A stretch of 9,476 nt of DNA from Burkholderiales bacterium. Its GTDB lineage: Bacteria > Pseudomonadota > Gammaproteobacteria > Burkholderiales > Usitatibacteraceae. A program made the translations under genes and the position numbers. A model generated the notes under the pieces. The model was given only the letters and a program-made list of their open reading frames with translations, did no database searches and was not told the origin of the DNA. Each line of letters starts with the position of its first letter. Within the stretch, counting starts at the first letter, position 1. The stretch is taken from assembly GCA_014378085.1 (NCBI GenBank), contig JACMOJ010000271.1:1-9476 (forward strand), in the 5' to 3' direction. This document shows positions 1-7,398 of this stretch, one piece after another.

Positions 1-234
1 AACGAAGCTTTCGCGGTGGTGGCAATGGCCGCGATGAAGGACTTGAACCTGCCGCACGCGAAGGTCAACGTAAACGGCGGCGCATGTGCGCTTGGCCACC
101 CCATCGGCGCGTCCGGTGGGCGATTGATTGTGACGCTGCTGCATGCATTAAAAGCGCGTGGCGGCAAACGCGGCATTGCCTCGCTTTGTATCGGCGGCGG
201 CGAAGCCACCGCAATTGCCATCGAAATGATGTAA
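1..234 (+). CDS. Acetyl-CoA C-acetyltransferase (thiolase), C-terminal part only
   Basis: This is the 3' end of a thiolase gene that is open at the left window edge; 77 codons are visible before TAA. The visible part begins with NEAF, the conserved asparagine segment of the thiolase active site. It continues with [17 protein letters not shown], which carries the catalytic histidine in GHP, and ends with CIGGGEA, which carries the catalytic cysteine of the C-x-G-G-G motif. These residues identify the thiolase superfamily with certainty. The sequence style resembles biosynthetic/degradative acetoacetyl-CoA thiolases (PhaA/AtoB type), but substrate range cannot be fixed from the C terminus. The enzyme would cleave acetoacetyl-CoA to two acetyl-CoA in the cytosol. 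That suits a leucine degradation locus, because HMG-CoA lyase releases acetoacetate. It lies upstream of the SDR gene, separated by 73 bases with a stem-loop. Confidence 0.95.
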   Translation, partial: NEAFAVVAMAAMKDLNLPHAKVNVNGGACALGHPIGASGGRLIVTLLHALKARGGKRGIASLCIGGGEATAIAIEMM

Positions 235-244
235 ACCCTAATAA

Positions 245-286
245 GGACGGGCGTTTTCAGCATATTTTGCTTGAAAATGCCCATCC
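245..286 (+). other. Imperfect stem-loop in the thiolase-SDR gap
   Basis: The arms at 245-259 and 272-286 pair over 15 positions, with one mismatch (248/283) and one G-U pair. The core arms are GGGCGTTTTCA and TGAAAATGCCC, and the loop is 12 bases. There is no T-run after the 3' arm on the + strand, so it is not a textbook intrinsic terminator. It could be a terminator without a U-tract, an intercistronic stabilising or processing hairpin, or an operator-like inverted repeat. The pairing is seen directly; the role is unknown. Confidence 0.55.
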
Positions 287-307
287 AGCAAGGACTTTGT
301 ATAATTT

Positions 308-982
308 ATGCAATCCATATTGATCATCGGCGCTTCGCGTGGCCTCGGTCTGGAGTTCGTTCGGCAATATCGCAAAGCGGGTTGGCTCACACTCGGTACC
401 TGCCGCTCGCCTGAGCAAGACGCCCTGCTCAGCGCCGAGGGCGCGACTGCCATCCGGCTCGATGTTTCCGACCCCGACAGCTTTGCGGGTCTTACCCGTG
501 CGCTGGCCGGCACCAGTATTGATGTCTGTATTTACAACGCCGGGGCGTTTGGCTCGCGTGAAGGGCCGTCTGTTGCGCCAACGAAAGAGGTGTTTGATCA
601 AGTGATGCACGCCAATGTGTTTGGGGCGATGCAGGCCATCCCGGTGGTCGCCCCAGCCCTGCTAAAAACGAAGGGGAAGTTTGCCTTCGTCTCCAGCCGG
701 ATGGGTTCGATCTCGTTGATGACCAGCGCGGTCGGCCCAACCTATCGGGCGAGTAAGGCCGCACTAAACGCCGTCGTGAAAGCGACCTCGATTGAGTACG
801 GACCACAGGGCATTACTTGTTTTGTCATGCACCGGGGCTGGGTTAAGACTGACATGGGTGGTGCCGACGCCGACATTGAGCCGGCGGTCAGCATCGGCGG
901 GATGCGCCGGGTGATCGCCTCGGCGACGCCTGAATTCAACGGAAAATTCTTCAACTACGACGGGGCTGAACTGACATGGTGA
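308..982 (+). CDS. Short-chain dehydrogenase/reductase (SDR) family oxidoreductase
   Basis: This 224-residue classical SDR is expected to be a cytosolic NAD(P)-dependent oxidoreductase. The Rossmann glycine motif is at residues 8-14 (GASRGLG) directly after the first beta strand, so the ATG at 308 is needed for a complete fold. LDVSD at 51-55 fits the adenine-binding acidic residue, and NAG is at 77-79. VSS at 128-130 supplies the likely catalytic serine, and YRASK at 146-150 supplies the Tyr and Lys. HRGWVKTDMGG near 175-185 replaces the usual PG segment; this version is common in C-factor-like SDRs. The substrate is not predictable. A weak Shine-Dalgarno (AAGGA, 290-294) lies 13 bases upstream. 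The 3' end overlaps the lipoprotein gene by seven bases, suggesting translational coupling. A role in the CoA pathway is only inferred from position. Confidence 0.9.
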   Translation: MQSILIIGASRGLGLEFVRQYRKAGWLTLGTCRSPEQDALLSAEGATAIRLDVSDPDSFAGLTRALAGTSIDVCIYNAGAFGSREGPSVAPTKEVFDQVMHANVFGAMQAIPVVAPALLKTKGKFAFVSSRMGSISLMTSAVGPTYRASKAALNAVVKATSIEYGPQGITCFVMHRGWVKTDMGGADADIEPAVSIGGMRRVIASATPEFNGKFFNYDGAELTW

Positions 983-1227
983 ACAAACAAATCGCGGGAT
1001 GGGTTGCGGCCTGCTGCGTGGCCGCGTCGCTCGTCGGCTGCGGCAAAAAAGACGCGCCAGCAGACAAGACGGCCGAACAAGCCAAGAGTGAACGAGACGC
1101 CTCTGCGGCTAAGGCACGCGAAAGCGCGGTTTTTGGCAGCCAGCTGCAATCGATGGACAAGGCCAAAGCCACCGCCGACGAGGCCGCCAAGGTCGCGGCA
1201 GATCGTGCAAAAAAGGCGGACCAATAG
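976..1227 (+). CDS. Small Ala/Lys-rich lipoprotein
   Basis: This 83-residue protein has a lipoprotein signal peptide: MVNK, then a hydrophobic stretch, then a lipobox SLVGC with the lipidated cysteine at residue 22. The mature part of about 60 residues is rich in Ala, Lys, Asp and Glu, and is predicted by eye to be mostly helical, possibly coiled coil. It contains [19 protein letters not shown], which resembles the tails of small proteobacterial lipoproteins of unknown function. No catalytic motif is visible. It starts inside the end of the SDR gene (ATGGTGA overlap), and its TAG stop shares one base with a GTG that may start the acyl-CoA dehydrogenase gene. It is therefore almost certainly co-translated with both. 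The signal sequence makes it a real gene rather than a chance frame. The function is unknown. Confidence 0.8.
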   Translation: MVNKQIAGWVAACCVAASLVGCGKKDAPADKTAEQAKSERDASAAKARESAVFGSQLQSMDKAKATADEAAKVAADRAKKADQ

Positions 1228-2381
1228 TGCTCATGATGGCCACCCACGATTTCCTGACGGATGACCAACGTGCGATTCGCGATATGGCGCGCGATTTTGC
1301 GCAGAACGAATTAGCGCCACACGCCGCGCAGTGGGAGCGTGATAAATGGATTCCCGACGCGGTGGTCACCCAAATGGGCGAGCTTGGGTTGCTCGGCATG
1401 ACGGTCGGCGACGAATGGGGTGGCTCGTTTTCGGACCACGTCGCATACGCATTGGCGATTGAAGAAGTTGCCGCCGGGGACGCCTCGACCTCCACGCTGA
1501 TGAGTGTGCACAACTCGGTTGGCTGTGGGCCGGTGGATGCTTGGGGAACGCAGGCACAAAAAGAACGCTGGCTTAGCGATCTGGCAACTGGCAAAAAAAT
1601 TGGCTGTTTCTGTTTGACCGAACCACAAGCGGGCTCCGAAGCGAATAACCTGAAGACCAAGGCGGAATTAAAGGACAACAAGTGGGTCATCAACGGCGCG
1701 AAACAATTCATCACGAACGGCAAACGCGCCAAGTTAGCCATTGTGTTTGCGGTCACCGATCCTGACTTGGGCAAAAAAGGCATCTCGTGTTTTGTGGTTC
1801 CCACCGACACCCCCGGATTCAACGTCGGACCGATGGAGAAAAAGCTTGGCATTCGTGCCTCGGATACTTGCCCCATTAGCTTGGTTGACTGTGCGGTACC
1901 GGAAGACCATATGCTGGGCCCGCGCGGCAAAGGCCTCGCCATCGCGCTATCGAATCTCGAAGGCGGACGCATTGGCATCGCCGCACAGGCGCTGGGTATT
2001 GCGCGCGCCGCATTGGAAGCGGCACTCGCCTACGCCAAGGAACGTAACCAGTTTGGCAAGAAAATTGTCGAGCACCAGTCCATCGCCAATATGCTGGCGG
2101 ACATGCACACGCGTATCAACGCGGCGCGCTTGATGATAATGCACGCGGCAAAAATGCGCGATGCTGGCCTGCCATGTTTGTCAGAAGCTTCGCAGGCAAA
2201 GTTGTACGCATCCGAGCTGGCCGAATGGGTGTGCAGCAAAGCCATTCAAATCCACGGCGGTTACGGCTACTTGGAGGACTATCCCGTTGAGCGTTTGTAT
2301 CGAGACGCCAGAATTACACAGATATACGAAGGCACCAGTGAAGTTCAGCGCATGGTGATTGCGCGCGAGCTCGTAAAATAA
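1227..2381 (+). CDS. Acyl-CoA dehydrogenase, short-chain (SCAD/MCAD) type
   Basis: This FAD flavoprotein of about 384 residues introduces the alpha-beta double bond into acyl-CoA and passes electrons to ETF. The N-terminal helical domain spans roughly 1-120. The middle beta domain includes CLTEPQAGS at 129-137 and GAKQFITNG. The C-terminal helical domain includes RNQFGK at 273-278 and the signature [10 protein letters not shown]. The glutamate of that signature, E368, is the catalytic base in SCAD and MCAD. The alternative position used by isovaleryl-CoA dehydrogenase, in the helix near LEGGRIG, is Gly247 here. The preferred chain is therefore probably butyryl-CoA or another short or branched acyl-CoA, not clearly isovaleryl-CoA. 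Start choice is open: GTG 1227 has GGCGGA six bases upstream and a TAGTG overlap with the lipoprotein gene, while ATG 1233 or 1236 would remove two or three residues. Confidence 0.93.
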   Translation: MLMMATHDFLTDDQRAIRDMARDFAQNELAPHAAQWERDKWIPDAVVTQMGELGLLGMTVGDEWGGSFSDHVAYALAIEEVAAGDASTSTLMSVHNSVGCGPVDAWGTQAQKERWLSDLATGKKIGCFCLTEPQAGSEANNLKTKAELKDNKWVINGAKQFITNGKRAKLAIVFAVTDPDLGKKGISCFVVPTDTPGFNVGPMEKKLGIRASDTCPISLVDCAVPEDHMLGPRGKGLAIALSNLEGGRIGIAAQALGIARAALEAALAYAKERNQFGKKIVEHQSIANMLADMHTRINAARLMIMHAAKMRDAGLPCLSEASQAKLYASELAEWVCSKAIQIHGGYGYLEDYPVERLYRDARITQIYEGTSEVQRMVIARELVK

Positions 2382-2387
2382 TAATTT

Positions 2388-2392
2388 GGAGG
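2388..2392 (+). promoter_or_regulatory. Strong Shine-Dalgarno for the serine hydrolase gene
   Basis: GGAGG lies eight bases before ATG 2401. It decides the start: the in-frame TTG at 2386 overlaps the ribosome-binding site itself and would put five polar codons before the signal peptide. It is the clearest Shine-Dalgarno in the window, suggesting independently efficient initiation of the hydrolase. Confidence 0.8.
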
Positions 2393-2400
2393 AAAACGCC

Positions 2401-4284
2401 ATGCGTCAGAAGTCCCGTACACGGTCCCTCAGTATCTTCGTTGTCGTCCTCATTGGCGCAGCATTTGGCGCAATCTCAGGTAGCGCGCTCCATGCCCAGC
2501 CCGCACCTCCCTACGGCGAATCACCCGACCGGCCGGATCCGGCGAGGCAAGTCATCGCCGATCCCGCGTTGGCCGATTTTGATAAGTTCGTCGAAGGCCA
2601 ACTCAAAAAATGGAACACGCCTGGCGCAGCTATCACGGTGGTCAAAGACGGCAAGGTCATTCTCAATCGCGGCTATGGCTTGCGCAATGTCGAGAAGAAT
2701 TTGCCGATGACGGCGATAACGCTCCAACCGATTGCCTCAGTCACCAAATCCTTTACTGTCGCGAGCTTGGCGACCTTGGTGCGTGATGGCAAGCTCGCGT
2801 GGGATCGCCCCGCCCGTGAGTTCATGCCTGACTTCCGTTTGCACGACGACTATTTGACAGCCAACGTAACGCCACGCGACATGCTCTCGCACCGCACTGG
2901 CCTGCCGCGTCATGATTGGGTTTGGTTTAACAGTCCGTTGGGTCGTGAAGATTTTTACAAGCGCTTACGTGACATGGAGCCCTCCGCGCAATTGCGGACC
3001 ACCTTCCAATACAACAATTTTATGTTCATGACGGCGGGCTACATGGGTGGTCGGCTTGCAGGCAGCGGATGGGAATCGCTTGTCCAGAAAAATCTGTTTG
3101 ATCCACTCGGCATGCGCAACTCTAACTTCACCATCGCCGATTTGTTGAAGACGCAGGACTTCGGCACGGGTTATAAGTGGGACAAAAACGAGAAACCGGT
3201 TGCGCTGAACTACACACCGATCGACGCGATGGGGCCAACCGGTTCGATTAACTCCAACGTCGAAGACATGTCGCGGTACTTGCGCATGTATCTGGCCAAT
3301 GGTGTGTTTGAAGGAAAGCGCGTCGTAAACGCAGCCGATATTGTTGAAATGACCAACCCGCAAATGGTGATGGCCGATGCAAGACTCTGGCCGGAGATTT
3401 CTTCCACACAATACGGCATGGGATTTTTCTTGACCCACTATCGCGGCGAGCGCTTGGTGCACCACGGCGGCAACATGCCTGGCGCGTCGTCGTTACTGTC
3501 ATTTTTGCCGCAGCGCGGCGTCGGCGTATTCACCACGGTGAACATGAGCGGCTCGCCGCTGCCCACTATCCTTACCTATGCTGTGTACGACCGACTGCTG
3601 GGCATGTTGCCAATCGACTGGAGTTCGCGTAATTGGGACCGGAAGGAAAAGTTGAAGGCATCAGAAGAGGCGGCGAAGGCGCAGAACTTGTCTCCCCGAA
3701 AGGCCAACACCAAACCCGCACATTCGCTGGATGCGTATGTTGGTGAATATGAGCATAAGGCGTATGGCACCATGAACGTTACGCGCGACGGCAACAATGA
3801 TTTGCGCCTCCGGTATAACGGCTTTTCAAGCGCGCTCAAACACTATCACTTTGAAATGTTCGAAACGCCGGACGACAAGCTCAACGAAATTGCCAGCCAG
3901 AAGATCACGTTTGTTACGGACAGCAACGGCGATATTTCGTCGCTGCGGTCGCCCATTGAAGCGGCGGTGAAGCCCACCGAATTCACCCGCTCGCCAGACA
4001 AAAATTTTCAGGACAAAGCGTTTCTACGGCCTTTCGCGGGCGAGTACGCGTTAGGCCCAACAAGCGTGATGATTGCGCTGCGCGAAGACAATGTGCTCAC
4101 GATGGCCATCGCCGGTCAGCCAACTCGCGAGCTCATCGGTGCTGTCGTCAGCGCAACGAGCACAAAATTCAACGTTCGCAATCTCAGTGGTTTTTCGATC
4201 GAGTTCCTGCAAGACAAATCGGGATTCGTCAAACAAGCCGCTTTCTACCAGCCCAACGGCAACTTTGTTGCGATTAAAAAATAA
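2401..4284 (+). CDS. Secreted beta-lactamase/PBP-fold serine hydrolase with tandem C-terminal modules
   Basis: This 627-residue protein belongs to the class C beta-lactamase-like (Pfam Beta-lactamase) serine hydrolases. The N terminus has basic residues, a hydrophobic core at about 10-27 and a likely signal-peptidase site after ALHA (residue 32), so export to the periplasm is expected. Catalytic motifs are complete: SVTK at 113-116 (nucleophile Ser113 and Lys116), YNN at 204-206 (Tyr of the Y-x-N box), and HHGG at 354-357 in place of KTG. Two C-terminal beta-rich modules follow, each opening with a G-E-Y motif (YVGEY at 446-450, FAGEY at 545-549); the first matches the DUF3471 type. Such proteins include esterases, D-aminopeptidases and peptidases, and few are true beta-lactamases. 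The substrate is unknown. It sits between two CoA-pathway genes and shares one base with liuB (TAATG). Confidence 0.9.
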   Translation: MRQKSRTRSLSIFVVVLIGAAFGAISGSALHAQPAPPYGESPDRPDPARQVIADPALADFDKFVEGQLKKWNTPGAAITVVKDGKVILNRGYGLRNVEKNLPMTAITLQPIASVTKSFTVASLATLVRDGKLAWDRPAREFMPDFRLHDDYLTANVTPRDMLSHRTGLPRHDWVWFNSPLGREDFYKRLRDMEPSAQLRTTFQYNNFMFMTAGYMGGRLAGSGWESLVQKNLFDPLGMRNSNFTIADLLKTQDFGTGYKWDKNEKPVALNYTPIDAMGPTGSINSNVEDMSRYLRMYLANGVFEGKRVVNAADIVEMTNPQMVMADARLWPEISSTQYGMGFFLTHYRGERLVHHGGNMPGASSLLSFLPQRGVGVFTTVNMSGSPLPTILTYAVYDRLLGMLPIDWSSRNWDRKEKLKASEEAAKAQNLSPRKANTKPAHSLDAYVGEYEHKAYGTMNVTRDGNNDLRLRYNGFSSALKHYHFEMFETPDDKLNEIASQKITFVTDSNGDISSLRSPIEAAVKPTEFTRSPDKNFQDKAFLRPFAGEYALGPTSVMIALREDNVLTMAIAGQPTRELIGAVVSATSTKFNVRNLSGFSIEFLQDKSGFVKQAAFYQPNGNFVAIKK

Positions 4285-5933
4285 TGCCCAAACTCTCTTC
4301 GCGCATCGACACCGGTTCTCCCGCGTTCCAAGCGAATGCCGCGCAAATGCGCACGGTAGTGGATGAATTGATCGCCCGCTCGGCGACGGTGGCCATGGGT
4401 GGCGGTACGGAGGCGAATGCAAAACACGTCGGCCGCGGCAAGCTGCTACCGCGCGATCGCGTGGCCGCCCTGCTCGACCCCGGCTCACCGTTCCTCGAGC
4501 TTTCCCCCCTCGCGGCGTGGGGTCTGTATGGCAAACAGGCTGGACAAAACGCGGGCCCTGGCGACGACGGCCCCGGTGACGCACCAGCCGCCGGCGTCAT
4601 TACCGGCATCGGTCGTGTCTCCGGTATTGAGTGTGTCATCGTCGCCAACGATGCGACCGTAAAGGGGGGCACCTATTACCCTATGACGGTAAAGAAACAT
4701 TTGCGCGCCCAAGAAGTGGCGTTGCAAAACAATCTGCCTTGTATCTACCTGGTGGATTCCGGCGGCGCGTTTTTGCCACTGCAAGACGAGGTCTTTCCGG
4801 ATAAAGAGCATTTCGGTCGGATCTTCTATAACCAAGCGAACTTGTCGGCAAAAGGTATTCCGCAGATCGCGTGCGTGATGGGCTCTTGTACGGCCGGTGG
4901 TGCATATGTGCCGGCGATGTGTGATGAATCCATCATTGTGAAAAATCAGGGGACGATTTTTCTTGGCGGTCCGCCGTTGGTGAAAGCCGCGACTGGCGAA
5001 GTTGTCACCGCAGAAGAATTAGGCGGTGGCGACGTCCACAGCCGCACATCAGGCGTCACCGATCATCTGGCCGAAAATGATAAACATGCGCTTGGCATCG
5101 CGCGCGAGATTGTTGCGCATTTGAACCGCGAAAAGTTTGTGCCGGTGGCGAAGCGTGACGCCATCGAGCCCGTGTATGCGGCGAAAGAGTTGTACGGCAT
5201 TATTCCCAAAGACACCAAGCAGCCGTTCGACATCCGCGAAGTTATTGCGAGGATTGTTGATGGCTCAGATTTCCATGAGTTCAAGGCGCTTTATGGCACA
5301 ACACTCGTGTGTGGTTTTGCCCATCTAGACGGCTACCCGATCGGCATCGTCGCAAACAACGGCATTCTGTTTTCAGAGTCCGCGCTCAAGGGTGCACACT
5401 TCATCGAGCTTTGTAACCAGCGCGGTGTGCCGCTTGTGTTCCTGCAAAACATCACAGGATTCATGGTCGGCAAAAAATACGAGACCGGCGGTATTGCGAA
5501 AGACGGCGCAAAAATGGTGACGGCGGTGTCGTGCGCCAAGGTACCGAAATTCACCGTCATCATCGGCGGTTCTTTTGGTGCGGGAAATTACGGCATGTGT
5601 GGCCGCGCGTTTAATCCCCGCTTTATGTGGACCTGGCCGAACGCACGCATTTCGGTGATGGGTGGGGAACAGGCGGCGTCGGTACTTTCAACCGTGAAAC
5701 GCGATGGGATTGAGGCCAAAGGTGGCGCGTGGACGGCCGCTGAAGAAGAAGCCTTCAAAGCGCCGATTCGTGAACAATATGAAAAACAAGGTAACCCCTA
5801 CTACGCGACGGCGCGGCTTTGGGACGACGGTGTGATCGACCCGGCACAAACCCGCACGGTTCTCGGGCTTGCCATCTCGGCCGCCATGAACGCCCCAATC
5901 GAGAAGACCGAATACGGCGTCTTCCGGATGTGA
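4284..5933 (+). CDS. liuB: Methylcrotonyl-CoA carboxylase, carboxyltransferase (beta) subunit
   Basis: This 549-residue acyl-CoA carboxyltransferase transfers the carboxyl group from biotin to 3-methylcrotonyl-CoA, giving 3-methylglutaconyl-CoA in leucine degradation. The N-terminal carboxyltransferase domain includes [18 protein letters not shown] at 122-139, [18 protein letters not shown] at 156-173 and the glycine-rich [13 protein letters not shown] at 200-212. The C-terminal domain includes [15 protein letters not shown] at 389-403, [11 protein letters not shown] at 428-438 and the [15 protein letters not shown] segment. These read as the MCC/LiuB branch rather than propionyl- or geranyl-CoA carboxylase, and the liuC and liuD neighbours support this. 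Geranyl-CoA carboxylase (AtuC) is the nearest alternative. Compared with the usual size of about 535, it carries a Gly/Asp/Pro-rich insertion near 84-102. Its ATG overlaps the hydrolase stop by one base and has no clear Shine-Dalgarno, suggesting translational coupling. Confidence 0.93.
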   Translation: MPKLSSRIDTGSPAFQANAAQMRTVVDELIARSATVAMGGGTEANAKHVGRGKLLPRDRVAALLDPGSPFLELSPLAAWGLYGKQAGQNAGPGDDGPGDAPAAGVITGIGRVSGIECVIVANDATVKGGTYYPMTVKKHLRAQEVALQNNLPCIYLVDSGGAFLPLQDEVFPDKEHFGRIFYNQANLSAKGIPQIACVMGSCTAGGAYVPAMCDESIIVKNQGTIFLGGPPLVKAATGEVVTAEELGGGDVHSRTSGVTDHLAENDKHALGIAREIVAHLNREKFVPVAKRDAIEPVYAAKELYGIIPKDTKQPFDIREVIARIVDGSDFHEFKALYGTTLVCGFAHLDGYPIGIVANNGILFSESALKGAHFIELCNQRGVPLVFLQNITGFMVGKKYETGGIAKDGAKMVTAVSCAKVPKFTVIIGGSFGAGNYGMCGRAFNPRFMWTWPNARISVMGGEQAASVLSTVKRDGIEAKGGAWTAAEEEAFKAPIREQYEKQGNPYYATARLWDDGVIDPAQTRTVLGLAISAAMNAPIEKTEYGVFRM

Positions 5934-5997
5934 TACGGCGGTGATAAATTCAGCATCCCAAATCCCTCGCTCGCAGCATCTTGGATCCAGCAACCAA

Positions 5998-6026
5998 GCG
6001 TCGGACGAAAAGCGGACGCAATTTTT
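5998..6026 (+). terminator. Weak candidate terminator in the liuB-liuC gap
   Basis: A 5-bp perfect stem (GCGTC at 5998-6002, GACGC at 6015-6019) with a 12-base loop is followed by AA and five T residues (6022-6026). It lies in the 195-base gap between liuB and liuC, the longest gene-free stretch in the window. The stem is short and the loop is long, so termination would be weak at best. The rest of the gap shows no convincing promoter by eye, although a separate promoter for liuC is plausible given its length. Confidence 0.25.
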
Positions 6027-6128
6027 GCAGTCTTAACAACTTTGGGTTCTACGTTTCGACAATCTCCAGATTCTCCATGAAACCGAAAACGTGCTCAAAG
6101 TTATTCAAGCCGAACTTAGGTAAACACC

Positions 6129-6965
6129 ATGAACCACGTACTCACTGAAATCGATGGCCCACTCGCCATCATCACGCTAAACCGTCCGGATAAACATAAC
6201 GCGTTCGACGACGCGTTCATCGCCGATCTGACAAACCATCTGGAGGCCATCGATCTCCAGATCGATGTCCGCGTGGTGGTGATCTCGGCGATTGGAAAGT
6301 CGTTTTCTGCCGGTGCAGATCTCAATTGGATGAAACGTGTTGCGGCATACAGCCGCGCCGAGAATGAACGCGACGCAATGGCGTTGGCCAAACTGATGAA
6401 GACCCTGCATGGCCTGAGCAAGCCCACCATCGCGCGTGTGCATGCGCCGGCATTCGGTGGCGGCGTGGGCTTGGTGGCATGTTGCGACATGGCGGTGGGA
6501 ACCCACGATGCGGCATTCTGTTTGTCCGAAGTCAAACTCGGCTTAATCCCGGCGGTGATTTCACCCTACGTCATCGCTGCCATCGGCCCACGCGCGGCGC
6601 ATCGGTACTTTTTGACGGCCGAGCGTTTCGACGCCGGTGAAGCCTATCGACTCGGACTGCTTTCCGACCTCGCCAACTCTGAAGATGAGCTCGACGAAAA
6701 AATTGAACGGCTTATCAATGCCTTGCTGTTGGCTGGGCCGGAATCGATTCGCGAAGCGAAGTTACTAATTGATGTCGTGGCCGACCGCGCCATCGATGAT
6801 GCACTCATCGCCGAAACCGCCGAACGTATCGCGCGGGTACGCGTTAGCGCCGAGGGACAAGAAGGCCTGCAAGCGTTCCTCGCCAAACGTAGCGCCGCGT
6901 GGGTACCACCGCCGCCCTTATCTCTAGATGAGGCAAACGAATCAAACGAACCTTCAAAGGCTTAA
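6129..6965 (+). CDS. liuC: Methylglutaconyl-CoA hydratase (crotonase family)
   Basis: This 278-residue crotonase-fold enzyme hydrates 3-methylglutaconyl-CoA to 3-hydroxy-3-methylglutaryl-CoA, the step after LiuB/LiuD. FSAGADLNWMKR, at about residues 59-70, is the CoA/oxyanion-hole segment typical of the LiuC group. FGGGVGLVACCD at 109-120 is the second oxyanion loop, and CLSEVKLGLIPAVISPYV at 131-148 carries the catalytic Glu134. In enoyl-CoA hydratase the first catalytic glutamate falls in the GGG loop; here that position is Gly114, as I recall for other LiuC-type proteins (GGALGL in Pseudomonas). The core ends near Trp258, and a 20-residue Pro- then Asp/Glu-rich tail follows. The start has TTAGG at 6116-6120, eight bases upstream. 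The TAA stop directly abuts the ATG of the MAPEG-type gene, so the two are co-transcribed. Confidence 0.92.
   Translation: MNHVLTEIDGPLAIITLNRPDKHNAFDDAFIADLTNHLEAIDLQIDVRVVVISAIGKSFSAGADLNWMKRVAAYSRAENERDAMALAKLMKTLHGLSKPTIARVHAPAFGGGVGLVACCDMAVGTHDAAFCLSEVKLGLIPAVISPYVIAAIGPRAAHRYFLTAERFDAGEAYRLGLLSDLANSEDELDEKIERLINALLLAGPESIREAKLLIDVVADRAIDDALIAETAERIARVRVSAEGQEGLQAFLAKRSAAWVPPPPLSLDEANESNEPSKA
6248..6267. repeat. Perfect inverted repeat inside liuC
   Basis: CATCGATCT (6248-6256) and AGATCGATG (6259-6267) are exact reverse complements separated by CC. The repeat encodes AIDLQIDV-like codons at about residues 41-46 of LiuC, so codon choice may create it by chance. It could also be a protein-binding site or an mRNA hairpin. 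Only the symmetry is seen; no function is claimed. Confidence 0.5.
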
Positions 6966-7397
6966 ATGGACGTAAAACTTATTCTCTATCCGGTCGTGGC
7001 GATGTTTTTGCTGGTGGTGATTGTCGCCGTGACCATGCTTCGCCGCCGCATTACGTTCTACAAAGCCAATCGCGTGCATCCACAGCAGACCGCGACGTCA
7101 AGCCAGATGGCGGCAACCATGCCGGACTCAAGAGCGCCCGATAATTTTCGGAATCTCTTCGAACTCCCGGTCATGTTTTATGTGTTGTGCCTAGCACTGC
7201 TCGCAACCGGATTAACCTGCGTGCCGCAGCTTGTGTTTGCGTGGGCATATGTCGCCGCACGATACGCACACAGCTTCATTCACCTCACCCGCAATACGGT
7301 GATGTATCGCTTTTATGCGTTTGCCGCGAGCTGTTTAATGTTGCTGTGTGGTTGGGGAATGTTCGCTTATCAACTCGCGACTTCACTAAAGGCATAA
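6966..7397 (+). CDS. MAPEG-family integral membrane protein
   Basis: This 143-residue inner-membrane protein has four hydrophobic segments: about 4-25, 65-84, 85-105 and 115-138. The MAPEG (membrane-associated proteins in eicosanoid and glutathione metabolism) pattern is visible as DNFRNLFELPVMFYVLCL after the first loop, then WAYVAARYAHSFIHLTRN and a following RFYAF. Bacterial members are mostly uncharacterised; some relatives are glutathione transferases or peroxidases, but no such activity can be assigned here. The ATG directly follows the liuC stop (TAAATG), and the TAA is one base from the GTG of liuD, so it is embedded in the liuC-liuD transcription unit. Composition matches its neighbours. 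The fold assignment is good; its role in leucine catabolism is unknown. Confidence 0.85.
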   Translation: MDVKLILYPVVAMFLLVVIVAVTMLRRRITFYKANRVHPQQTATSSQMAATMPDSRAPDNFRNLFELPVMFYVLCLALLATGLTCVPQLVFAWAYVAARYAHSFIHLTRNTVMYRFYAFAASCLMLLCGWGMFAYQLATSLKA

Positions 7398-7398
7398 C

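Noticed and set aside
300..305. Perfect TATAAT that could be a -10 box before the SDR gene
   Set aside because: It would place the transcription start inside the coding region just after ATG 308, and no -35 element lies at proper spacing (TTGAAA at 271-276 is 23 bases away). The Rossmann strand requires the ATG at 308.
1109..1978. 289-codon open frame on the minus strand
   Set aside because: It mirrors the lipoprotein and acyl-CoA dehydrogenase genes, shows no recognisable family motif and is Ser/Pro/Arg-rich as expected for an antisense shadow of GC-rich coding DNA.
2386..2400. Upstream TTG start for the serine hydrolase
   Set aside because: The TTG is part of the sequence holding the GGAGG ribosome-binding site that serves ATG 2401, and the signal peptide begins properly at 2401.
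6077..6148. 23-codon ATG frame overlapping the liuC start
   Set aside because: Very short, basic, without a Shine-Dalgarno or recognisable motif; consistent with chance.
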